Assembly: GCA_016758905.1 (NCBI GenBank)
Contig: JAEPQZ010000014.1
Location: 124,001-188,000 of the forward strand
From: Umbelopsis isabellina
Lineage: Eukaryota > Mucoromycota > Umbelopsidomycetes > Umbelopsidales > Umbelopsidaceae
Direction: 5' to 3'
Length of the DNA: 64,000 nucleotides
The notes beneath the pieces were generated by a model. That model did no database searches, had not been told where the DNA came from, and saw only the letters and a program-made list of their open reading frames with translations. A program made the translations under genes and the position numbers. Shown here piece by piece: positions 44,691 through 54,104 of the stretch; position 1 is the first letter of the stretch; the number at the start of each line of letters is the position of its first letter.

Positions 44691-44855
44691 ATGAAGACGT
44701 TCATAGTTGTCCTAGTTCTACTAGCTACTGTATACGCTGCTCCACCTCGCGAAATTTGCTTGAAAGTATGCGCTCCTCGTCCTGTTGAATGTGCTGCAAC
44801 CTACGCTTCAACAAAAAAAGGCGCCTGTTATACATGCTGTAAATACAGATTTTAA
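44691..44855 (+). CDS. Six-cysteine secreted peptide, member 3 (54 aa)
   Basis: One exon. The signal peptide (MKTFIVVLVLLATVYAA) differs from member 2 at only two positions. The mature chain PPREICLKVC, VEC, GACYTCCKYRF keeps the exact C-x3-C-x6-C-x11-C-x2-C-C spacing but differs at most other mature positions and is more basic (Lys and Arg). This pattern, conserved signal with a fast-changing mature peptide, is typical of defence peptides, toxins and effectors. TATA (TATAAA) near 44624-44629 lies about 65 bp before the ATG. Function unknown. Confidence 0.78.
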   Translation: MKTFIVVLVLLATVYAAPPREICLKVCAPRPVECAATYASTKKGACYTCCKYRF

Positions 44856-45799
44856 ATCAAGAGCATTAGCCAGCTATTATCGACAGCATTTCATCATAGT
44901 TTTTAGATTGTTGTATCTAAAAAGAACAGAAATAGAACACAGTGCCTTTACATAAATCAGTGTGGAGTCTACGCTACAATAGTGGAAACTTGTTACACCC
45001 AAATACATTATATTGAAGATTCTACACTTTCTAACATGTATGATACTGTTTTGAGCTATATTCCGCTAAAAAGATAGTTGGTCATTTATGTCGGCTTTTG
45101 TAGCTAAAGACATTTGCAATCAATTTCTTGAACTGTGGGTCTCGCTGCTAGGTACAAGGAGCCATCTAACACAATCCTGATTTTTCAGGGTTTCTTGCAT
45201 TGCATCGCATTGGCTTTCCTCCATCTCTTACTTTCAGTTATTGACAAGCAGTTTAATATATAGATAGAGAATATATATCAACGATAAAAAAGATTCCATT
45301 GATCAGTTTGGGATCTGCATGGTTGTCGTGATACCAAATTTATTTCTCGCACTTCTTTAAGTTGCTTTGCTGCAGGTCCTGAACTTCAAACCATGGTCTT
45401 GTACAAGTAACTGTAGTGACTTTAATGTAATCGGCTTTTATAAAAGTCCGCTATAATGGCTAAAGCTTTGACGTATGAATAGCATTTTTGATTGTCGATT
45501 CGTTCGAAACGTAGTTTGAGGCACATATAGTAGTAACCTTAACAGCCATTTCGTTCAATCTCTAAAGCGACAAGTTGATTGGGTATAAAGCCAGATGAAG
45601 GATATGCTAGTCAATAGAATTGACAAAGTGTCCCATATGATTTGAGACATTGTAGTCTAGATGTTCAGACATGCTGGATTTTACTGACGTAGCTATATTG
45701 AAATACTCATGTCGGCAAACGTCAAGGTGTATCGCATAAATTACTCAGCAGTCTTGCCTGTCAATCTGAAGACTAACTGATGTTGAAAGTAAGAAATTA
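44856..45799. other. AT-rich intergenic, no gene
   Basis: 3' flank of peptide gene 3 (duplicated part ends near 45050), then about 750 bp with no ORF, repeat or RNA gene recognised. Confidence 0.5.
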
Positions 45800-47580
45800 T
45801 TATCATTAGTCTAAGCATCATGCAAAGCTATTTTGTGGATGTGTATCAAGTTGTCTATCGCCTCCCGCGCCATATCGTTGGACTAATGTTGACTGGTACT
45901 GCAGTTGTCATATGGGGTGTAACTACAGAGGGCTGAGTAAGATCCTTTAAAGGCAAGCTGCCGTTCACAAATACGATTTGTGTATCCGGGTACAGAACTT
46001 TAGATATAATTAAGTACTCTGATGGATTCTGTTGTAATCTACTACTTCACAATCTCTAATATTATATATATCTACATTTTTTAAATTTTGTGTACATAAA
46101 TACCAACCGCAACACGACAGCTTAAACTTGAAATTGTTAATGCAAAAGCCAAACGCCTTTGATATTACAACTTTTAAACCACACGAAGATACGAATTCAA
46201 TCTTGGATTTGTTAGAGGATGTCGTAACCAATGATCATACATATCTCGACAAAGAAGCGCAAGACCTTGTTGAACTCGGAGATGAATACTCGTTGCAAAA
46301 AGATTATAAGCAAGCTAAATTTTGGTGGAAGAAGGCAGCAGGAAAGGGCAGCGCAAAAGCACACTTGAGACTAGCATACTATCATCGTTCGGTAGAGTGG
46401 AACTATCAGAAAAGTGTTCAGAACTTCAAGGCAGCAGCTAAAGGTGGAAATGTTCAGGCGCAATGTCAGGTAGGCGAGCTCTGCTACGACTCCAACAACT
46501 ATAAAGGAGCTATCAAATGGTTCACAAGAGCTGCAGAAAGAGGGAGCACCACTGCACAGCGAAAACTCGGGAACATGTATTATACCGGAACCGGTGTGAA
46601 AAAAAACCTAGAATTTGCAGCAGAATGGTATCATAGAATTGCATCAGAAGAGAGTATTACCAAGCACGAGGTCAGAAACTCTCATGATGCCATTCATAAT
46701 AAGTCTGAAAGCAAGGAACAAGCGGCTCGAAATTTGACGATAAGAACCAGAAGCATCTTGATCTATATTGTCTACTATTCAGTTTCTGATCATAGTATGT
46801 AGTAAAGAGTTTACCAAATGTCATCGTTCTACCGAGTCTTTTATTCACATCTCTTTTACAGTTTACACGATTGCGAAAGAAGTGCAAAAGGGTTTGGAGT
46901 CGCAAGGTGCTAAAGTAAAGATATTTCAAATTCCAGATAACTTTGCAAACGTAATTCTGCCCATAGTTGTTCGACCTTGGAAGAACGTACCCAATATTAA
47001 TGTGGACAATCTGAAGGATGCTGACGGCATTTTATGGGGAATACCAATTCGATTTGGCTCTATGCCTGTGCAGGTCAAGGCCTTCTTGGATGATACCAGC
47101 CGATTATTGTCATCCCGTGCGCTAGCTGGGAAATTCACGGGCATCTTCTTCTCTAGCTCGAGTCGACATGATGGGCAAGAAACAACTGCATTTGCTGCTC
47201 TAGCCAATTTCTACCGACATGGTATGCTCTATGTACCTCTCGGATTTTCTTTTGCTCGTATTTTTGATCAAACAGAATTCACCAACGGGTTTGTTTATGG
47301 CGCAGAAGCGATTAATGATATCAATGCAGCTCGCAAACCTACCAAAGAAGAACTAGATATTGCACAAAAGCAAGGGATCAATTTTGCTAAAGTCGTCAAA
47401 GCTTATCGTTACGGTGAACAATGGGAACAACAAAATTTGAACAAGGAGTTTACAGCGGAAACTACCAAGACCAATCGCCATGGTTTCGTCGACACAGGTA
47501 CTGAGAAGTTTTCGCGATTGGCAGAATTGCAAGCGGTGGATACACTAAGCTCTTCTGTGGGATTGAGTTCCTTTCTGTAA
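45800..47580 (+). repeat. Inverted duplication, right copy
   Basis: Opposite-strand counterpart of 18533-20355. Upstream similarity starts at about 45800 (TAGTCTAAGCA against GGTCTAAGCA in copy A) and continues through the promoter, exon 1, the intron borders and most of exon 2. The copies are head-to-head across about 25.5 kb. Confidence 0.85.
46140..47580 (+). CDS. Sel1-repeat/WrbA flavodoxin fusion, copy B (intact)
   Basis: Two exons, join(46140..46794, 46862..47580), 457 residues. The N-terminal half has Sel1-like repeats (AHLRLAYYHRSVEWNYQKSV, AQCQVGELCYDSNNYKGAIK, AQRKLGNMYYTGTGVKKNLE). The C-terminal half is a WrbA/NQO-type flavodoxin (IYIVYYSVSDHIYTIAKEV, DADGILWGIPIRFGSMP, FLDDTSRL, SSSSRHDGQETTA, FVYGAE, KQGINFAKVVKAY). 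WrbA-type enzymes carry FMN and reduce quinones by two electrons with NAD(P)H, avoiding semiquinone radicals. The intron splits the first FMN-binding strand-loop, so domain fusion is certain only if it is spliced as proposed; both copies share donor, acceptor and phase, which supports it. The start is the ATG at 46140. Sel1 repeats may place the reductase on a partner. Confidence 0.88.
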
Positions 47581-47862
47581 GTTTTTTGCACCTTCATATA
47601 TGCTAAATTGTACATTGAGAACATATCCTATGTCTTAGGGCTATACCTATAACAAAATGAGCATTTTTATCGGAGTTTAATTTCGCTCACTTTGCTACAA
47701 AATGTGCGGTGATGATGACGTTCATGTAGCATCCAAGCGACAAAGTCTCAATTTTTTCTTCATACTCCCATTCCCTATTGTGAACTCATTTGCGTGTATA
47801 AATAAACCATTCACGAGTAATCGAGTTGCCATACTTTATTCAGATACCACAAAAAGAACAAA

Positions 47863-49246
47863 ATGAGTCAAGATAGCCCATTGGCACGATTACGCGACTT
47901 TGCGGCAGAGTACTTCCCAGAAATCATTGCACCACGCGAACCTACTTTGAAAGAAAAGGTCGAGGCAAAAGCCGAGCAAGTCAAAGACAAAGCTGTAGAT
48001 GGTTTATTGGATGCAGAACGCACGGGAACTCACGAAATCAAGAACTTCAAGCAGGCTATAAATGAAAAGCTTCACGGACTGGTAGGCGACGGTGCCCAAG
48101 CAACCGACGAAGCACGCGCCGCGAGTCATCAAAACCTGAAGGATTTGAAGAAAGATGTGAATGCCGCGAAACAACACGCTAAGCATGCTGTGGCCGACGC
48201 CAAAAAGCGAGCAGAATATGCAAAACAACACGCTCAAGAAGTCGAAAGCTCTGCTGATGACTCTGTGTCTGAATCAAAAGCCAAGGTCGCTGAACAAGTT
48301 CAAGACGTCAAGGAAAAGATCAACATTTGGTGGTCTAGCGCCAAGAATTCGCTCGACACCGAAAACTTGAGACAAAAGCTTGAAGAAAGACAAGAGGAAG
48401 AACGAGAAGAGCTGTTTTTGGCCAAAGGAGCCGAGCAGCAAGATATTGAGGAATTCAATGCCAGAGCTTTGAGACATGAAGCAGGCTTCGTAGATGTTCC
48501 TCTTGAGCGACGAAAATCTGTTCCAAGTGGCATATCGCTTTATGAGCGAAGTCAGCACTACTTGGACGGTCACTTGGAACGCCGCACTCTGGGCGAGCAC
48601 GTCCAATACGCTCCATTGACAGGAGTGTATGGAGGCGTGTTTCTTTTATACTTTTTGATCTTGACCGTGAGACTCTGGTACCAAAGACGTAAAACCGACG
48701 TCTATGTTGGCGACGGAACCATAGAAAGGTATAAAGCCGACAAGGAAAGTACCAATGGCACCATTGGACGAAAACTTCGACGTAAGTACAAGGGAGATGG
48801 CGTGCTCAGTGCAGTGGCTTTGGTCACCATTCAATGGCGTGGCTGGTTTTCATTAGCCACGCTTATCGTTTCGTTATCTCAAATATGATATTTAACTCAC
48901 TTGCTCACATGCAGGTACATTTGAAGCTCCTTCCCCATCACAATATGAAAGAGTCAGTCGCCTTAGTGATGCTTACAACACACTCACCACTGCCGTCCCC
49001 ATCAGTCTTTTGCTTATTGGCATCATGGAATTAAATGGATACCCGCGTCATTTGCTCCACTATGTTCTAGGATCACTTGTATTTGGAGCAGCTCTTGCCA
49101 CTGAGTTTGGCGTGCTGTCCAGTGATCCAAGCGATTTGGCCGCGTATGGGCGACGCGAGGTGGGGCAATTGGTCATGTGGGGTGTTATGGTGTTTACTGG
49201 AGTCAGCATGGTTGTGATTGTATGGGCCAAAGCCTTCAATTTGTAG
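47863..49246 (+). CDS. Amphipathic-helix (LEA-like) protein fused to a MAPEG membrane domain
   Basis: Two exons, join(47863..48781, 48915..49246), 416 residues. Residues 25-190 are Lys/Glu/Ala-rich amphipathic helix without hydrophobic segments (KEKVEAKAEQVKDKAVDGLL, NAAKQHAKHAVADAKKRAEY), like LEA or perilipin-type lipid-surface proteins. From about 250 there are four membrane helices: YGGVFLLYFLILTVRLWYQR, then after the splice AVPISLLLIGIMELNGYP, the LGSLVFGAALATEFG helix and VMWGVMVFTGVSMVVIVW. VYVGDG and the MELNG motif match the MAPEG family of bacterial YecN type, which includes glutathione-dependent enzymes. A TATA box (TATAAATA, 47797-47804) lies 59 bp upstream. It may be an ER or lipid-droplet membrane protein; activity is not predicted. 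Confidence 0.8.
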
Positions 49247-49567
49247 ATTTTTATTACCAGGATCATCCCATTCTTCTTCTCTCACTTTTTTTTCAATTTT
49301 TTTTTAATAATATATTTGATTGCCTTGCCTTTGTCTCTAAATTTTTTTTACTTGTCTCGTAATATTTTTTTGCTTTGGGCGGTTGGGGTAATTGAAAAGG
49401 AGCGCTCTCCCCATCGCAAATTTCACGTGTGGCCTTATAAGTGACGACCCCGAACACAGACAGCCAGCCAGCCAGCCACTTGTAATTCTTTTTCGTTGGT
49501 GTTCAACAGAACTTGTTAACTTGCTGTCCTTCAACTGACTACTCTTAACATTGTTTAAATTTGAATC
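49247..49567 (+). promoter_or_regulatory. CHO2 promoter with ICRE-like E-box
   Basis: ATTTCACGTGT at 49420-49430 matches the inositol/choline-responsive element consensus WYTTCAYRTGS at ten of eleven positions. It lies 138 bp before the CHO2 ATG and just before a TATA-like TTATAA at 49434-49439. In yeast this element is bound by Ino2/Ino4 and controls CHO2. A CAGC microsatellite (about five units) follows at 49460-49478. Regulation is inferred from position. Confidence 0.5.
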
Positions 49568-52500
49568 ATGACTGAGCTGCGACAACGACATGTCGGTGCG
49601 GAGTCTTGCGAGCCCGTGCCGGTCGATGAAAGAGAAGAGCATGGCGACTGGAAAAAAGACAAGGAAGATACGCTGTCTTATGGAAAGACGCCCGACGGTA
49701 AACGTAAGTGTTGCATGAAAAATGGTATCAATATATTTTTATTATATTTACAAGGGCTATGATGGCTAGTGTTCCGAGTTCCAACTACTCATGATATGCT
49801 GAAAGCGGTATTGGACCCTAAATCCAACAAAACCTTCTTTGATCTGTTCACTTTGGGAGTCATGGGTTTTGAAATTTTCTTGTTTTTCGTCTTGCCCGAT
49901 GCTGTCAGGCGATACCTGTTCCTTGTGCTCTTTGCATTCTGGCGATTATCGTATAACTTTGGTCTGGGTGTACTGTTAAAGTATCAAAGTGACTCTCGTG
50001 GACTGGTTAACCTTGCTAAAAAATACAAGGTCTTTGATGCTAAACGCAACCCAAAGGTGCACAATTGGTTGAAGTATCAATTTACCAGAAAAATGGGCCA
50101 AGACTATAACTTTGATGTAAGTTGGGGATCCTGCATAGGATGGAAGCATTCATTCCCAATACAGATGACAAATTGTTTGTATTTTCCCTCTCCTTGTACT
50201 AACTTGCGCAAAATCCGGTAGTCTGTACCTATCGAGTTCAACACGTGGTTACTGTACCGTCAGTTGGTAGACCTCATTTTGATGAATGACTTCACTACTT
50301 ATTTGTGCTTTGCGTTATCTTGGTTCAATGCCACACCTAAAGTGACGTTCTTTTTGTCGGACCCTCTAAGATGGATTGGCGGACTGTTCTTGATCGTATT
50401 CAACATATGGGTCAAGGTCGATGCTCAACGTGTGGTTAAGGACTTTGCTTGGTACTGGGGTGATTTCTTCTTTTTGATCGAACAATCTCTTACTTTTGAT
50501 GGTGTGTTCGAAATGGCTCCTCATCCAATGTATTCTGTTGGCTATGTCGGTTACTATGGTCTTTCCCTCATGTGCGCTAGTTACACAGTGTTATATGTTA
50601 GTTTGTTTGCCCATGCTTGTCAGTTTGCTTTCTTGGCCTTCGTGGAGACTCCTCATATTGAGAAAACCTACAACCCTCCACCTACTCCTACTCGCAGAGA
50701 GACCGAGTCTCCATCGCCCATGGACGGAGAGCAGAGTTCTTCGCAAGACGTTATTCATAATTTGGATCAAGCTGCTAGCCGAGATTTCTATGCAAACTAC
50801 TTCCGTAGAGATTTGATTGTGTTCAAGAACTTTGATCTGTTTAGATCAACAGATTTCGCTTCTCTATTGGTCATGATTTATGCAGCTTATACTCCATTGT
50901 TTGCAATGAGTGGCAGCGCAGGCGTCACATATGCTGTAGGACAAGCTTTTGTTTGGCGCGTGTTTCATTCCTATGTCCTGGGTGGTCTACTTCATCGTCA
51001 GTCAAAGGACAAGTTTATTACTCGTCACTTTTTGAAGTGGGGAGGTACCGTTCAAGACGCATACAATAACTGGAAGAGTGTTTACAATTTGTCGCTTTGC
51101 ATGACTTATGTTACCTTCTTTGTGGCTTGCTGGAAAATGTACACCTTGCCCGAAGATTGGACTTATGGCACCACTCTGCTTCGTCACACACTTGGTTTTG
51201 CTTTCCTTGGTTTCCATATTTGGACGTCAGTTTCCATCTATGAGGTATTGGGCGACTTTGGCTGGTTCTATGGCGATTTCTTCTTCGATGACCAGCCTCT
51301 AGGCTTGGTTTACTCTGGCATTTACCGTTACTTGAACAACCCTGAAAAGATCATGGGTCATGCTGCATTTTGGGGCATGACACTCATGGCTAACAGCTGG
51401 ATTATCTTCATTTTGGCTCTGTTCTCACAGATTTCTAACTTTTTGTTCTTGAACTATGTTGAGAGGTATGTGTGTTTCACGCCGCTCCATCGATCGATTT
51501 TCGTAATAGTAGTATCTAATTCTCTCAATTTAGCCCTCATATGCAAAAGCTCTATGGTGATCAGATACGTAAAGAGGCTGGCTTGACCAAGACTCTTCGA
51601 TCTGCTGCCGTAGCATTGCCCAAAAGTATTCCCGATGAGTTGCGTCAAGAAGTGTCAAAGATGCTTCGAGAACAATCGGAGATTCAGGCTGCTCTCAGTA
51701 CTAGCAAGAGTGTCGAACGCATTGTTAAGGAGACCGTTGAAAAGGTTGAGCGTGTGGTCGAAGAGACTGCTGGCGCTGTTGGTGATATGGTCGAAGCTGC
51801 TCGTCCAAGGTTGCAGGAAATGGTGGCTGATACCAAGATTCTGTTGGAAAACTCGACCTCCAGATTCCTCTTACCCCAAGTTACAAGCGACTTGGACGCA
51901 TATGACCTCAGCAAGTACTCTTTGACCATCGATGACAAACCATCCGAACTCATTACTTTTACTTTTGGCCAACCTATCGCTCTCAATTGGACTGCTCCTC
52001 CCAATCATGGCAGTAAGGATTGGATTGGCGTATATAAGGTGACAGCCAACAAAAGCAAGCACGTTACTAGCATCAGTTCTAAAGGCTTATGGACTTGGAC
52101 CAATCCTAATATGAACGAAGCTATTCACGAAGACTCTCCCGCACCTACACCTCGCGCCACTGATGGTCGGGTTGTCTTCCTTGGTGACAAGCTACCATGG
52201 GAAATTGGTAGCTACGAATTTAGATATCATCACGACGGAAAGCATAATGTGATGGCACGTAGCCGACCATTTGACATTGTCGGTAAGTGAGACACCTGGC
52301 AATGAACCGTATATTTAAGCATCTAGTACTAAAGACCTCTTTTGTAGCTCCTGAGAGCGATCCCGAAGATGTTGAAAGTATTCAACAAACTGTGCTAGAA
52401 ATTGTACAGCACTCACTTGGTGACAAGGAGGAATTGATTCCCCGAAACATGAATGAAGAATATGTCAGTATGCCCGAGGACAGTGCGAAACGAGTGGTGT

Positions 52501-52724
52501 ATGCTATTCGAATGACGTACGGAGTTGACTTTGCTTGGGAGGTGGTAGCCAGCGATCTGTGTGCTGCTACACTTTGCAAACGAGTAACTCAAGCGCTTCG
52601 AGCACTGTCACCTTTTGTAAGAAGATCAAAGCGTATGTCCATAGCGGACAAGGTTAGCAGCTCACTGGGCAGTCCGTCGCCGGATCGATGCTCTCCTGTG
52701 GCTCGTATAGATGACAACAACTAG
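49568..52724 (+). CDS. CHO2: Phosphatidylethanolamine N-methyltransferase
   Basis: Five exons, join(49568..49703, 49770..50116, 50222..51465, 51534..52282, 52348..52724), 950 residues. CHO2 (class I PEMT) carries out the first SAM-dependent methylation of phosphatidylethanolamine toward phosphatidylcholine in the ER. The protein has two homologous membrane halves, each with a SAM/lipid motif: KDFAWYWGDFFFL ... FEMAPHPMYSVGYVGYYG in the first and VLGDFGWFYGDFFFDDQPLG ... YSGIYRYLNNPEKIMGHAAFWG in the second. After about ten hydrophobic segments comes an amphipathic region (KSVERIVKETVEKVERVVEE) and a beta-rich C-terminal domain (LNWTAPPNHGSKDWIGVYKV, YEFRYHHDGKHNVMARSRPF), as in yeast Cho2. 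All splice phases agree. Confidence 0.95.
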
Positions 52725-53147
52725 AAAAAAAACCCCCCCACCCCTGCCTCGTATATCTGCTAACACATATGTGTATAAAATATTAACTGAATATATAAAA
52801 TATGTATGTAACAATGGCTGATATTCAGCCGCCACCCTATGAAATTTGTGAAATTAATTCAGGACTCTAGCCTTCGGTTAGTTCTTGTCTTGTCTTGTCT
52901 TGGCTGCGATGTACTGATAGTGATCGAGTGCTTGTCTGACGATCTAAATCTGCATGCGTTATTCCCTTGATACTTCAGGCACACAACATTTCAATTCGTC
53001 GATCCATGCGCCTGAATAGCCATATCTCCTGGCCTCCTTTATCAGCCATAGCTGCATGCCCTGGATCTAGTTGGCCAAAGTCATATAAAAAAGGTGCAGG
53101 TCCCGAACTTTCGCCTTAACCTCTTGTCAGACTTACAAAACCCAAAT
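52725..53147. other. CHO2 3' flank and promoter of small peptide gene
   Basis: Contains an A then C homopolymer run at about 52725-52745 and a CTTGT microsatellite (about four units) near 52885-52905. A TATA box (TATAAAA, 53084-53090) lies 58 bp before the next ATG. Confidence 0.55.
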
Positions 53148-53345
53148 ATGAAGTCTATCATTATCCTTTGGACAACTGTAATTTCATTTACACTAGGTTT
53201 CCCGATGTCATCCCCAAATTTTCGGCAAGCAAAGCGGGGTGATGACCAGGAATTTTATGGAGAGGCAAATCAAGGTAATCCTATGAGTGACAATGAAATA
53301 TCAACGTTACCGATGTTAACAGACAGCGGTAATTGCTGGTTCTGA
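53148..53345 (+). CDS. Small secreted peptide precursor (65 aa) with dibasic site
   Basis: One exon. The signal peptide (MKSIIILWTTVISFTLGFP) is followed by MSSPNFRQAKR and then an acidic chain of about 35 residues (GDDQEFYGEANQGNPMSD and onward) ending NCWF. Lys-Arg at about 33-34 is a likely Kex2 site. One cysteine lies near the C-terminus. An alternative is a tiny 36-nt intron after CAGCG, which would replace the end by DNGGKGELFKGLL; that is shorter than any other intron here, so I keep the simple reading. TATA spacing (58 bp) supports the start. Similar in plan to the peptide at 20899-21072. Confidence 0.5.
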   Translation: MKSIIILWTTVISFTLGFPMSSPNFRQAKRGDDQEFYGEANQGNPMSDNEISTLPMLTDSGNCWF

Positions 53346-54104
53346 AAGTTGATGTTACAGACAATGGTGGAAAAGGTGAACTCTTCAAGGGTTTGCTATG
53401 AAACGACCACCAAGAGCACCAGGAAGATTAGAAAAGCCAGCACCCAGTAATTGTACTAGCGTTACCAGCCAGCCGACATACCTAGGACACTAATGATGAG
53501 GTTGCTGCTTAATAGCCATAGAGCTTTCACCTTATTCGAATAGCTAGAAAGCATATATGCTCATAAGATAATGTTTTAATGGCTGAGGATCAATTTGAAA
53601 TGGAGAACCAGCTTCCGCAGTGATTTATTAGTCGAACAATATTATCGCTTTACTTAATATTCAAGCTGCCTAATGATATTAAAAATGCCTTTACTACTTT
53701 CACAAAAGCCTGCTAATGTGGAGTAACTTCATCGTTGATTGATTAATTGCATATCTTCTAATTTGGATAATCCATCACTGACTAAATTCATCAACGAAAT
53801 GGAAAACTGAATCAATATTGAAGGCGTTTTCATGATCCACATTGATCATTGATGTATACTAATCTATCTTACCATTCAACTACAATAAGACAGCTGAGCT
53901 ACTGATGTAGGTTGAATAATGACCAATTTGCTTGGTGTTATTATTCGTATGCTTATGCTGATGACAATGTACTTGACCTATTTTATATGATGGAGCGTAA
54001 TTTCACCATAAAAACGGTTGAGCCTAAAAATCAGGCGAGACAGAACAGGCAATGTGAGCAAACGTCCCGTATTGTTACGTGCGTAAGTCGATCAGGAGAG
54101 CGTA
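53346..54104. other. AT-rich intergenic, no gene
   Basis: No supported ORF or RNA gene. The frame overlapping 53912-54196 has no ATG start and overlaps the UBR1 start in another frame. Confidence 0.5.

Larger units (their letters stand above)
43800..45050 (+). repeat. Tandem duplication carrying peptide genes 2 and 3 (period 727 bp)
   Basis: The two ATGs are 727 bp apart. Matching pieces include the promoter (GGTATAAA / GTATAAA, then CAGTCACATAC / GAGTCACATAC), the whole coding region, and the 3' flank (AGAACAGAA, GAAACTTGTTAC / GAGACTTGTTAC, ATTCTACACTTTCTAACAT in both). Divergence is moderate, clearly older than the FAD-gene duplication. Confidence 0.82.

Noticed and set aside
49460-49478. 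CAGC microsatellite as a possible CRISPR-like or regulatory array
   Set aside because: Simple four-base repeat without spacers.
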